Below, in pieces: positions 24,736 through 33,453 of a stretch of 64,000 bases of DNA; the stretch's first letter is position 1; the number at the start of each line of letters is the position of its first letter. Both the position numbers and the translations under genes were made by a program. The DNA comes from Amycolatopsis iheyensis (GTDB lineage Bacteria > Actinomycetota > Actinomycetes > Mycobacteriales > Pseudonocardiaceae), in the NCBI RefSeq assembly GCF_024703995.1, contig NZ_JAMXQV010000023.1, forward strand, positions 62,001 through 126,000, read 5' to 3'. Below the pieces are notes generated by a model that saw only the letters and a program-made list of their open reading frames with translations, was not told the DNA's origin and ran no database searches.

Positions 24736-26244
24736 TCAGACGACCGCGAGCGGCAGCGCAGTCGGATGAACCGGCGCCGGCAGATCCGACGCCCCGGTCA
24801 GGAACGCGTCCACCGCGTTCGCCACCGAGCGACCCTCGGCAATCGCCCACACCACCAGCGATGCCCCACGGTGCGCGTCACCGCAGACGAACACCCCAGG
24901 CGTCTCGGTCTGCCAATCCGCCCCACACGACAGCGTTCCCCGGCGGGTCAACGAAAGACCCAGTCCCGAAAGGAGCGGCATCTCCTCGACACCCTCGAAG
25001 CCGATCGCCAGCAGGACCAGATCCGCCGGCAGCGTCTGGACCTCTTCGCTGACCGGGATCACTTCGCGGCGACCGGTCGCCGGGTCCTTCTGGACGCGGA
25101 CCTGCTGCAGCTCCACCGCCGTCACGCGGCCCTCGGGGGAACCGACGAAACGCTTGACCGCCACCGCGAACTTCCGCTCGCCCGCCTCTTCGTGGGCCGG
25201 GTACGTGCGCAGGATGTACGGCCACGTCGGCCACGGCGACCGGGAGTCGTCCCTTGTGGACGGTGGGGTCGGGTACTGGTCCAGTTGGGTCACCGAAAGC
25301 GCGCCCTGGCGTGTTGCCGTGCCGTAGGAGTCGGCTCCGGTGTCGCCGCCGCCGATGATCACCACGTGCTTGCCCTGGGCGTCGATCGGGGATGGGCCGT
25401 CGCCCTCGACGAACTTGTTGGCCGGCACCAGGTGTTCCATCGCCAGGTGGATGCCCGTCAGCTCGCGGCCCGGCGTCGTCGTGTCGTCGCGGCCGCGCAG
25501 GGCGCCCACCGCCAGCACCACCGCGTCGTACTGCGCGCGGAGGTCCTCCACCGTGAGGTCGACGCCGACCTCGCAGCTCGTCACGAACTTGGTGCCTTCC
25601 TTGCGCAGCTGCGCGAGGCGGCGGTCGAGGACCTTCTTCTCCATCTTGAACTCGGGGATGCCGTAGCGCAGCAGCCCGCCGAGGCGGTCGTCGCGCTCGA
25701 ACACCGTCACCTCGTGGCCCGCGCGGGTCAGCTGCTGCGCCGCGGCCAAGCCCGCCGGCCCGGAGCCGACCACCGCCACCCGCCGGCCGGTCGACTCCTC
25801 CGACACCTGCGGCTGGACGTAACCCGCTTCCCAGGACTGGTCGGCGATCGTCTGCTCGACGCGCTTGATCGACACCGGCCCACCCGAGGCCGGCGAAATC
25901 GACAGGACGCAGCCCGCCTCGCACGGCGCCGGGCACAGCTTCCCGGTGAACTCGGGGAAGTTGTTGGTGGCGTGCAGCCGGTCGCTCGCCGCGGCCCAGT
26001 CGCCGCGGCGGACCAGGTCGTTCCACTCCGGGATCAGGTTGCCCAGCGGGCAGCCGGAACCACCGGAGTGGCAGAACGGGATACCGCAGTCCATGCACCG
26101 CGACGCCTGCTTGCGCACCTTCTCGTTGCGCTCGCCCGGGTCGACGTCCGCGTAGACCTCGCCCCACGAAGAAAGCCTTTCCTCGTAAGACTTCTTCGGC
26201 GGCTCTTCGCGGTCGTACTTCAGGAAACCGGTCGGGTCAGCCAC
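24736..26244 (-). CDS. gltD: Glutamate synthase small subunit (NADPH)
   Basis: 502 residues from GTG 26244, which overlaps the gltB stop by 8 bp and starts with the family opening ADPTGFLKYDREEPP. It passes electrons from NADPH through FAD and [4Fe-4S] clusters to GltB. Cysteines 50, 53, 58 and 65 (CMDCGIPFC and SGCPLGN) and 104, 108 and 112 (CPAPCEAGC) are the cluster ligands. GSGPAG (160-165) binds FAD, and HVVIIGGGDTGAD binds NADPH. The late CGDAHRGASLVVWAIAEGR is the second FAD motif. All expected features are intact. Confidence 0.95.
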   Translation of the reverse strand: MADPTGFLKYDREEPPKKSYEERLSSWGEVYADVDPGERNEKVRKQASRCMDCGIPFCHSGGSGCPLGNLIPEWNDLVRRGDWAAASDRLHATNNFPEFTGKLCPAPCEAGCVLSISPASGGPVSIKRVEQTIADQSWEAGYVQPQVSEESTGRRVAVVGSGPAGLAAAQQLTRAGHEVTVFERDDRLGGLLRYGIPEFKMEKKVLDRRLAQLRKEGTKFVTSCEVGVDLTVEDLRAQYDAVVLAVGALRGRDDTTTPGRELTGIHLAMEHLVPANKFVEGDGPSPIDAQGKHVVIIGGGDTGADSYGTATRQGALSVTQLDQYPTPPSTRDDSRSPWPTWPYILRTYPAHEEAGERKFAVAVKRFVGSPEGRVTAVELQQVRVQKDPATGRREVIPVSEEVQTLPADLVLLAIGFEGVEEMPLLSGLGLSLTRRGTLSCGADWQTETPGVFVCGDAHRGASLVVWAIAEGRSVANAVDAFLTGASDLPAPVHPTALPLAVV

Positions 26245-29200
26245 GAGCGGCCTCCATGATCGCCTCGTCGACGTCGCGGCCGGCGGCACGCGCCGCCTTC
26301 GCCGCGTCCAGGACCCGCTGGTAGTCGCGCGGCATCACCTTCGTGAACGCCGCCGAGCGGCGCGGCCAGTCGCCGAGCAGCGAGGCCGCCACCGCGGAGC
26401 GGGTGAGATCGTAGTGCTGTTGCACGGTTTTCTTGAGCTGGACCAGGTCGTCCGCGCTCGGCTTGAGCAGGTCCACCATGTCCTGGTTGACCTTCTTGCG
26501 GTCGACGTCGAGCACGAACGCCACCCCGCCGGACATGCCGGCCGCCAGGTTCCGCCCGGTCGGGCCGAGCACCACCGCACGGCCGCCGGTCATGTACTCG
26601 AAGGCGTGGTCGCCGACGCCCTCGGCGACGACCGTGGCGCCGGAGTTGCGGACGCAGAACCGTTCGCCGACCTGGCCGCGCAGGAAGATCTCGCCGGCCG
26701 TCGCGCCGTAGGCGATCGTGTTGCCCGCGATCGTCTGCGCTTCGGCGGCGAACGCCGCGTCCGGGTCGGGGCGGACGACGATCCGGCCGCCCGAAAGCCC
26801 CTTGCCGACGTAGTCGTTCGCGTCGCCGACCATGTCGAGGGTGATGCCCCGCGGCAGGAACGCGCCGAGCGACTGCCCAGCGGATCCGGTGAGCGTGACG
26901 TTGATCGTGCCCTCGGGCAGGCCGTCTCCGCCGTAGCGGCGGGTGATCTCCGAGCCGAGCAGCGTGCCGACGGTGCGGTTGACGTTGCGCACCGGCAGCT
27001 CGATGTTGACCTGGTGCGCGTCTTCCAGCGCCGCCTCGGCGAGCTGGATGAGCGTGCGGTCCAGGGCGTGCTCGAGGCCGTGGTCCTGGCCGCGGGTGCG
27101 CCGCTTCGCGCCACCGTACGGCGTCTCGGACGGCATCTCGAAGATCGGCGCCAGGTCCAAACCGGACGCCTTCCAGTGGTCGACGGCCTCGTCGGTGTTC
27201 AGCAGCTCGGCGTGGCCGATGGCCTCGTCGAGCGTCCGGAACCCCAGCGACGCCAGCGTTTCCCGGACCTCTTCGGCGACGAACTTGAAGAAGTTGACGA
27301 CGTGCTCGACCTGGCCGGTGTAGCGCTTGCGCAGCTCGGGGCTCTGCGTGGCGACGCCGACCGGGCAGGTGTCGAGGTGGCAGACGCGCATCATGATGCA
27401 GCCCGCGACGACGAGGGGGGCCGTCGCGAAGCCGTATTCCTCGGCGCCGAGCAGCGCCGCGATGACGACGTCGCGCCCGGTCTTCATGGCGCCGTCCACC
27501 TGGACGGTGATCCGGTCGCGCAACCCGTTGAGCAGCAACGTCTGCTGGGTCTCGGCCAGGCCGATCTCCCACGGCGTGCCCGCGTGCTTGAGCGAGTTCA
27601 TCGGAGACGCGCCGGTGCCGCCGTCGTGCCCCGAAATGAGCACGACGTCCGCGTGCGCCTTGGACACGCCTGCCGCGACCGTGCCGACACCCAGCGAGGA
27701 CACCAGCTTCACGTGGATGCGGGCGTGCTCGTTGGCGTTCTTGAGGTCGTGGATCAGCTGCGCCAGGTCCTCGATCGAGTAGATGTCGTGGTGCGGTGGC
27801 GGGGAAATCAGGCCGACGCCCGGCGTGGAGTGCCGGGTCCGCGCGATCCACGGGTACACCTTGTTCGGCGGCAGCTGGCCACCCTCGCCGGGCTTCGCGC
27901 CCTGCGCCATCTTGATCTGGATGTCGTCGGCGTTGACCAGGTACTCGCTCGTGACACCGAAGCGGCCCGAGGCGACCTGCTTGATCGCGCTGCGGCGCTC
28001 GGGGTCGTAGAGCCGCTCGGGGTCTTCGCCGCCCTCGCCGGTGTTGGACCGGCCGCCGAGCCGGTTCATCGCGATGGCCAGGGTTTCGTGTGCCTCGGCC
28101 GAAATCGAGCCGTACGACATCGCGCCGGTGTTGAAGCGCTTGAAGATCGCTTCGGCCGGCTCGACCTCGTCGAGCGGGATCGGCTCGCGCACGCCGTTCC
28201 GGAAGGAGAACAGCCCGCGCAGCGTGCCGCCCTCGCGGTAGAGGCGGTGCACCTCGTCGGTGTAGGAGCGGTACACCTCTTCGCGGCCGGTCTTGGACGC
28301 GTGCTGCAGCAGGAACACCGTCTCCGGCGTGAACAGGTGCAGCTCGCCCTCGCGGCGGTAGGCGTACTCGCCGCCGGTGTCGAGTCCACGGTGGACTCGC
28401 TCGGTCGGGTTGTCCGGGTACGCGCGGCGGTGCCGCACGGCGACCTCTTCGGCGAGCACCTCGAGCCCGACGCCGCCGAGCTTCGACGACGTGCCGGTGA
28501 AGTACTCGTCGAGCAGGTCCTGGCCCAGTCCGAGGGACTCGAAGACCTGGGCCGCGGTGTACGCGCCGACCGTCGAGATGCCCATCTTGGACATGATCTT
28601 CAGGACGCCCTTGACCAGCGCCTGCACGTAGTTGCGGACCGCCTTCGCCGGCTCGATGCCGGTGACCGCGCCCTGCCCGATCATGTCCTCGATGGTCTCG
28701 AAGGCCAGGTACGGGTTGACCGCGGCGGCGCCGTAGCCGAGCAGCAGCGCGATGTGGTGCACCTCGCGTGCGTCGCCGGATTCGACGACCAGCGCGACGC
28801 GCAGGCGTTCCTTGGTGCGGACCAGGTGGTGGTGCACCGCGGAGACCAGCAGCAGCGACGGGATCGGCGCCATCCGGTGGTCGGAGTCGCGGTCGGACAG
28901 CACGAGCGTGCGCGCGCCGGCCGCGATCGCCTCGGACGCCTCACGCCGGACGCGCTCGATCGCACCGGCCAGCGCCTCGGCGCCGCCGTCCACTTCGTAC
29001 AGTCCGGAAAGGACACTGCAGGCGAAGCCCGGCAGGTCGCCGTCGTCGTTGATGTGGATGAGCTTGGCCAGCTCGTCGTTGTCGATGACCGGGTACGGCA
29101 GCTTGAGGTGCCGGCACGACGCCGGACCGGGGGCCAGCAGGTTGCGCTCCGGGCCCATGATCCGCGCCATGCAGGTGACGAGCTCTTCGCGGATCGCGTC

Positions 29201-30790
29201 CAGCGGCGGGTTGGTCACCTGGGCGAAGTTCTGCTTGAAGTAGTCGTAAAGCAGCCGGGACCGCTTCGACAGCACCGCGGGCGGGGTGTCCGAGCCCATC
29301 GAGCCGATCGGCTCGGCGCCCTTCTCGGCCATCGGCGCGAGCAGGATCTTCAGCTCTTCTTCGGTGTAGCCGAAGGAAAGCTGGCGGCGCAGCACCGAGT
29401 CGTGGCTCTGCACCACGTGGTCGCGGTCGGGCAGCTCGGCGATCTTCAGCAGGCCCGCGTGCAGCCAGCCTTCGTACGGGAGCTTGCCGGCGAGGGCGGA
29501 CTTGACCTCTTCGTCGTCCACGATCCGGCCGGCGGCGGTGTCCACGAGAAACATCCGGCCGGGCTTGAGCCGCCCCTTGGCCACGACGTCCTTGGGTGCG
29601 ACGTCCAGGACGCCCGCCTCACTGGCGAGCACGACGCGGTCGTCGGCCGTGCGCCACCAGCGCGCCGGGCGCAGGCCGTTGCGGTCCAGGACCGCCCCGA
29701 CCAGGGTGCCGTCGGTGAAGGTGACGCACGCCGGGCCGTCCCACGGCTCCATGAGGCTCGCGTGGAACTGGTAGAACGCGCGGCGCTCCGGCTTCATGGT
29801 GGCGTGGTTCTCCCACGCCTCCGGGATCATCATCAGCACGGCGTGCGGCAATGAGCGGCCGCCGAGGTGCAGCAGCTCGAGCACCTCATCGAACGACGCC
29901 GAGTCCGACGCGTCGGGCGAGCAGATCGGGAACAACCGCGAAAGGTCGCCGTCGATCAGCTCGGACTCGAGCAGCGCCTCGCGGGCCCGCATGCGGTTGC
30001 GGTTGCCGCGGATGGTGTTGATCTCGCCGTTGTGGGCCACGAACCGGAATGGGTGCGCCAGCGGCCACGACGGGAAGGTGTTGGTGGAGAAGCGGGAGTG
30101 CACCAGGGCGATGGCGCTTTCCAGCCGCTCGTCACGAAGGTCGCCGAAGAACGCGGGCAGCTGCTCCGGCGTGACCATGCCTTTGTAGACGATCGTCCGC
30201 GAGGACAGCGACGGGAAGTAAGTGCCACAGCCCGAGTTCGCGCTTTCGTGCTCGACGCGCTTGCGCAGGCAGAACGCCAGCCGGTCCAGCTCCAGTCCCG
30301 ACTTTCCGTCGCCGGTGACGAAAAGCATCGCGAAGCAGGGCATGACCGAGCGGGCGGTCGGGCCGATGTCGGCGCGGTCGGCGTCGACCGGCACCTCGCG
30401 CCAGCCGAGGACTTCGAGGCCCTCTTCGACGGCGATGCGCTCGGCGAGCTCGACGGCCTTGCGGCGTTGTTCGTCATCCTGGGGCAGGAACGCGATTCCG
30501 GCGGCGTAGCGGTGGTGGCCCTGGTCGTCGGGCTCGGGCAGCTCGAAGCCGGCCTCGGCGCGCAGCAGCGCGTCGGGCAGCTGCAGGAGGATGCCCGCGC
30601 CGTCACCGCTGGTCGGCTCGGCGCCGGCGGCGCCGCGGTGGTCCAGGTTGGTCAGCGCGGCCAGGCCGTCGGTGACGATGCCGTGCGAACGGCGCCCGCG
30701 GATGTCGGCCACCATGGCCACACCGCAGGAGTCCTGTTCGGTCTCCGGGTCGTAGAGACCCTGTTTGCCGGGAATGGCGGAGAAGATCAT
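26237..30790 (-). CDS. gltB: Glutamate synthase large subunit (GOGAT)
   Basis: 1517 residues, normal length. It makes two glutamates from glutamine and 2-oxoglutarate in nitrogen assimilation. A class II amidotransferase domain begins at Cys22 (EQDSCGVAM) after a 21-residue propeptide that must be removed. The central and FMN-binding synthase domains follow, with GEGGEDPERL and SGHDGGTGASP. The 3Fe-4S ligands are in CIMMRVCHLDTCPVG, and the C-terminal beta-helix (GXGXG) has repeats such as GNTIAYGATAGEIFLRG. ATG 30790 has a near-perfect Shine-Dalgarno (AAGGAGGT, about 7 nt upstream). A 5' leader of about 200 nt is predicted. Confidence 0.97.
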   Translation of the reverse strand: MIFSAIPGKQGLYDPETEQDSCGVAMVADIRGRRSHGIVTDGLAALTNLDHRGAAGAEPTSGDGAGILLQLPDALLRAEAGFELPEPDDQGHHRYAAGIAFLPQDDEQRRKAVELAERIAVEEGLEVLGWREVPVDADRADIGPTARSVMPCFAMLFVTGDGKSGLELDRLAFCLRKRVEHESANSGCGTYFPSLSSRTIVYKGMVTPEQLPAFFGDLRDERLESAIALVHSRFSTNTFPSWPLAHPFRFVAHNGEINTIRGNRNRMRAREALLESELIDGDLSRLFPICSPDASDSASFDEVLELLHLGGRSLPHAVLMMIPEAWENHATMKPERRAFYQFHASLMEPWDGPACVTFTDGTLVGAVLDRNGLRPARWWRTADDRVVLASEAGVLDVAPKDVVAKGRLKPGRMFLVDTAAGRIVDDEEVKSALAGKLPYEGWLHAGLLKIAELPDRDHVVQSHDSVLRRQLSFGYTEEELKILLAPMAEKGAEPIGSMGSDTPPAVLSKRSRLLYDYFKQNFAQVTNPPLDAIREELVTCMARIMGPERNLLAPGPASCRHLKLPYPVIDNDELAKLIHINDDGDLPGFACSVLSGLYEVDGGAEALAGAIERVRREASEAIAAGARTLVLSDRDSDHRMAPIPSLLLVSAVHHHLVRTKERLRVALVVESGDAREVHHIALLLGYGAAAVNPYLAFETIEDMIGQGAVTGIEPAKAVRNYVQALVKGVLKIMSKMGISTVGAYTAAQVFESLGLGQDLLDEYFTGTSSKLGGVGLEVLAEEVAVRHRRAYPDNPTERVHRGLDTGGEYAYRREGELHLFTPETVFLLQHASKTGREEVYRSYTDEVHRLYREGGTLRGLFSFRNGVREPIPLDEVEPAEAIFKRFNTGAMSYGSISAEAHETLAIAMNRLGGRSNTGEGGEDPERLYDPERRSAIKQVASGRFGVTSEYLVNADDIQIKMAQGAKPGEGGQLPPNKVYPWIARTRHSTPGVGLISPPPHHDIYSIEDLAQLIHDLKNANEHARIHVKLVSSLGVGTVAAGVSKAHADVVLISGHDGGTGASPMNSLKHAGTPWEIGLAETQQTLLLNGLRDRITVQVDGAMKTGRDVVIAALLGAEEYGFATAPLVVAGCIMMRVCHLDTCPVGVATQSPELRKRYTGQVEHVVNFFKFVAEEVRETLASLGFRTLDEAIGHAELLNTDEAVDHWKASGLDLAPIFEMPSETPYGGAKRRTRGQDHGLEHALDRTLIQLAEAALEDAHQVNIELPVRNVNRTVGTLLGSEITRRYGGDGLPEGTINVTLTGSAGQSLGAFLPRGITLDMVGDANDYVGKGLSGGRIVVRPDPDAAFAAEAQTIAGNTIAYGATAGEIFLRGQVGERFCVRNSGATVVAEGVGDHAFEYMTGGRAVVLGPTGRNLAAGMSGGVAFVLDVDRKKVNQDMVDLLKPSADDLVQLKKTVQQHYDLTRSAVAASLLGDWPRRSAAFTKVMPRDYQRVLDAAKAARAAGRDVDEAIMEAARG

Positions 30791-31000
30791 GAAGGGACCT
30801 CCTTCGTCGTCTGTCGTGCGGGGCCGGGCTACCGGCCGGGGAGCGCACGGGACGACGATGGCCCGCTTGTTAGCGCGACTTTAACACCTGGGAAACAGGC
30901 CAGCATCGTTTCGGAGCGCCCCGAACGGCGCCGGACGGTAACGATCTGGCTGCGTGGAACGACATAGTTCCTGATGGGTTCCCGGTAGTTCGCTCTGCTA

Positions 31001-31027
31001 AGTATACGGCCCGCAAACGCCCGTCAA
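31001..31027 (-). promoter_or_regulatory. Candidate gltB promoter
   Basis: On the minus strand, TTGACG (31027-31022) is followed after 15 bp by TATACT (31006-31001), very AT-rich for this genome. It would start transcription near 30994, giving a 5' leader of about 200 nt that contains an imperfect hairpin (ATCGTT at 30905-30910 with AACGAT at 30942-30947). The 15-bp spacer is shorter than usual. Confidence 0.5.
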
Positions 31028-31079
31028 GCCCAACGTGACGCGGCCGACCCGGCTCACCCGGAAGTGTGCCGCGGGTCAC

Positions 31080-31093
31080 TAGAACGTGTTACA
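31080..31093 (+). promoter_or_regulatory. KstR-type operator (TnnAACnnGTTnnA)
   Basis: TAGAACGTGTTACA fits every fixed position of the KstR consensus known from mycobacteria and rhodococci, where this TetR repressor controls sterol catabolism genes. It ends 9 bp before the SDR start, a position that would block transcription or initiation. No kstR gene is in the window. Confidence 0.6.
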
Positions 31094-31102
31094 TTTCGCC
31101 GC

Positions 31103-31891
31103 ATGATCCTCGACCGGTTCAAGCTCACCGACCAGGTCGCGGTGGTCACCGGCGCGGGCCGCGGGATCGGCGCGGCCACCGCCGTGGCCCTCGCCGAAGC
31201 GGGCACCGACGTGGTCATCGCCTCCCGCACCGAAGCCCAGCTCGACGAAGTGGCTTCGCGCGTCGCGGCCGCGGGCCGCCGGGCCCACGTGGTGGCGGTG
31301 GACCTCTCCTCCCCCGAAGCCGCCGCGGCGCTGGCGTCGACGGCGGTGGCGGAGTTCGGCCGGCTCGACCTGGTGGTCAACAACGTCGGCGGCACGTACC
31401 CGCGACCCCTGCTGGAGACGACGGCGGAGTTCCTCGAAGAGGCGTTCCGCTTCAACGTCGCGACGGCGCACGCGCTCACCGCGGCGGCGGCGCCGTCCCT
31501 GGTGGCCTCGGGCGGCTCGGTCGTCAACATCTCGTCGGTGATGGGCCGGCTGTCCGGCCGTGGTTTCGCGGCCTACGGAACGGCGAAGGCGGCCCTGGCG
31601 CACTACACGCGCCTGGCGGCCGCGGACCTGGCGCCGCGGGTGCGGGTGAACGCGATCTCGGTCGGTTCGGTGGCGACGTCGGCGCTCGAGATCGTCGTCG
31701 GCAACCCGGAGCTCAAGGCGAAGATGGAGGCCGCGACGCCGCTGGGGAAGATCGGCGAGGCCGAGGACATCGCGGCGACGGTGGTGTTCCTGGCGTCGCG
31801 GGCCGGCGGGTACCTCACCGGCAAGATCCTTGAGGTCGACGGCGGCCTGCAGTCCCCCAACCTGGAGCTGGGTTTGCCCGATCTGTCCTGA
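31103..31891 (+). CDS. SDR-family oxidoreductase, probable sterol or fatty-acid catabolic enzyme
   Basis: 262 residues from ATG 31103. The cofactor motif TGAGRGIG (about 17-24), VVNNVGGTY (the N-A-G position), Ser in VVNISSVMG, the Y-x3-K pair YGTAK and the C-terminal LTGKILEVDGGLQSP are all present. The in-frame extension to 31064 is not protein-like and includes the operator. The KstR-type box just upstream suggests a role in beta-oxidation of sterol or long acyl chains, for example a 3-hydroxyacyl-CoA dehydrogenase. That assignment is from regulation only. It stands alone, divergent from gltB. Confidence 0.87.
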   Translation: MILDRFKLTDQVAVVTGAGRGIGAATAVALAEAGTDVVIASRTEAQLDEVASRVAAAGRRAHVVAVDLSSPEAAAALASTAVAEFGRLDLVVNNVGGTYPRPLLETTAEFLEEAFRFNVATAHALTAAAAPSLVASGGSVVNISSVMGRLSGRGFAAYGTAKAALAHYTRLAAADLAPRVRVNAISVGSVATSALEIVVGNPELKAKMEAATPLGKIGEAEDIAATVVFLASRAGGYLTGKILEVDGGLQSPNLELGLPDLS

Positions 31892-31892
31892 C

Positions 31893-31909
31893 CGGCGATT
31901 TTTTCGCCG
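31893..31909 (+). terminator. Short hairpin after the SDR gene
   Basis: CGGCGA (31893-31898) pairs with TCGCCG (31904-31909) around a T5 loop, directly after the SDR stop. The stem is only 6 bp and there is no T tail, so efficiency is uncertain. Confidence 0.35.
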
Positions 31910-31991
31910 AACCACCCACGCCTCGTGTCCACCCGGTGTCATAGTGTGGCCCGACCATAGGGATCACCAGGGGAGAACGAGGGGGAGATCC

Positions 31992-32381
31992 GTGGCCGAC
32001 TTCGAAGTCGACCCCGCGGCCATGCGCGAGTACGCCGGGGTGGTGGACGGCCTGCACCAGGCCGTCGGCAAGATCGACGAGTACATGCGCTCGACGGCGT
32101 GCGACAAGTCCGGGTTCACCGGCCTCTTCACGGTGCTGCACCCGGTCGTGGACCTGGTCGGCAACCTCTACGGCGAAACGCTGAAGTTCGGGGACGCCCG
32201 GCTGACCTCGCTCAGCCAGGGCGTCCAGTCGGCGGCGGCCGCGTACACGACCCACGACATGAACTCGGCGAAGCTGCTGGACGAGCTGCGCGCCAAGCTC
32301 GAGTCGGCGGGTGCGGGCGGCGCGGCCGGCGAGCCGGGTGGGGTGCCCGACGACTTCCCGACGATGCCGCACCCGGCCTGA
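31992..32381 (+). CDS. EspC/WXG100-like type VII secretion-associated protein
   Basis: 129 residues from GTG 31992, preceded by GAGGGGGAG. The N-terminus VADFEVDPAAMREYAGVVDG and the helical body match the ESX EspC family (about 100 residues, helical hairpin), extended by a Gly/Pro-rich tail. Such proteins are secreted through, or act with, ESX systems. It heads a three-gene unit, with 17 bp to the next start. No ESX core genes (eccC, eccD, mycP) are in the window, so secretion would need a system encoded elsewhere. Confidence 0.75.
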   Translation: MADFEVDPAAMREYAGVVDGLHQAVGKIDEYMRSTACDKSGFTGLFTVLHPVVDLVGNLYGETLKFGDARLTSLSQGVQSAAAAYTTHDMNSAKLLDELRAKLESAGAGGAAGEPGGVPDDFPTMPHPA

Positions 32382-32398
32382 GACGAGGGGGAGCCGAG

Positions 32399-33445
32399 AT
32401 GGCCAAGTCGCACCACGGCGGCGGGACGTCCACCAAGGACAAGCCGAAGAAGAAGGACGAGAAGCCCGAAGAAAAGAAGAAGAAGGACGACGGCGGCGGC
32501 GACGAGCCGAAGGAGCATTCGCCGGCCCCGGGCGCGGGCGCCCAGACGTCGTTCGGCTTCGACGACGGCAGCTCGATCACCGAGCCGCTGCAGAAGCCCG
32601 AAGACACCTCCGAAGACGACGTCCAGGACCTCGTCAAGGACGCCGGGGTCGAGGTGCTCGCCGTCGAGTGGGTGTACCAGAAGATCACCGGCACCACGCT
32701 GACCCAGCAGTTCATCGAGCCGCTGACCGGCGACTTCTCCAAGATGTCGGCCGACGCGGTGGCGTGGCGCAACATCGGCGAGACGATGAAGGCGTTCTCC
32801 GTGGTGATGTCGGAGAACGAGAAGGTGCTCGGCGAGCACTGGACCGGCCCGGCCGCGCTGGCGCACCGCGCGTACGTCGACCTCGGGTGGAAGGCCGGCC
32901 TCGCCGCCGAAGCCGGGATCGCCGAGCTCATCGCCAAGGGTTTCGACCTGCTGGCCGAGACGTCGAAGAAGCTGGCCGCCAAGGCACTGGACCTGCTCAA
33001 GAGCCTGATCGACCGGCTGCTGGTGATGGCCGCCGAGGCGTGCGTCCCGATCGCCGGCTGGGTCGCGGACGCGATCACCGCGCTCAGCGAGATCATCCCG
33101 CTGATCGACGCGCTGATCTCGATCATCGACATGATCAAGGACATCGTCGAGAAGGTCGGCGACCTGTGGAACTCGCTGAAGGACATCGGTTCGCAGCTGG
33201 CGAAGATCAAGGACGTGCACAGCGTCGGCGACCTGGTCGACATCGGCAAGGGCATCGCCGGGGACGTCGGCGACATCAAGGACGACGCGAAGAGCATCTC
33301 GGGCAGCGCCCACGACATCAAGGACAAGGCCAAGGAAGGCGTCGAGGAGCACCGCGACCGCAAAGCGGAGACCGAGAAACGCCGTGAGGAGCGGGCCGCC
33401 AAGGTCCGGCCGGCCAGCGGGCGCATCAGCGGCCGGATCGACTAG
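32399..33445 (+). CDS. WXG-like helical protein of a type VII-associated triad
   Basis: 348 residues from ATG 32399 (Shine-Dalgarno GAGGGGGAG). The first 45 residues are a Lys/Glu-rich disordered tail (KDKPKKKDEKPEEKKKKDD). A WXG-type helical segment follows (MKAFSVVMSENEKVLGEHW with TGPAA), then a long hydrophobic region (about 200-265, with CVPIAGWVADAITALSEIIP and LIDALISIIDMI) and a charged C-terminal tail. The layout resembles large ESX substrates whose hydrophobic middle may enter membranes. There is no recognisable toxin domain. It is flanked by the EspC-like gene and a Pro-rich repeat protein gene, spaced 17 and 8 bp away. Confidence 0.65.
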   Translation: MAKSHHGGGTSTKDKPKKKDEKPEEKKKKDDGGGDEPKEHSPAPGAGAQTSFGFDDGSSITEPLQKPEDTSEDDVQDLVKDAGVEVLAVEWVYQKITGTTLTQQFIEPLTGDFSKMSADAVAWRNIGETMKAFSVVMSENEKVLGEHWTGPAALAHRAYVDLGWKAGLAAEAGIAELIAKGFDLLAETSKKLAAKALDLLKSLIDRLLVMAAEACVPIAGWVADAITALSEIIPLIDALISIIDMIKDIVEKVGDLWNSLKDIGSQLAKIKDVHSVGDLVDIGKGIAGDVGDIKDDAKSISGSAHDIKDKAKEGVEEHRDRKAETEKRREERAAKVRPASGRISGRID

Positions 33446-33453
33446 GAGAACCC

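Noticed and set aside
26414..29854. A 1146-codon open frame antisense to gltB
   Set aside because: It lies entirely opposite a complete GltB, is full of Arg/His/Val low-complexity peptide and has no motif; GC-rich coding DNA leaves such frames open by chance.
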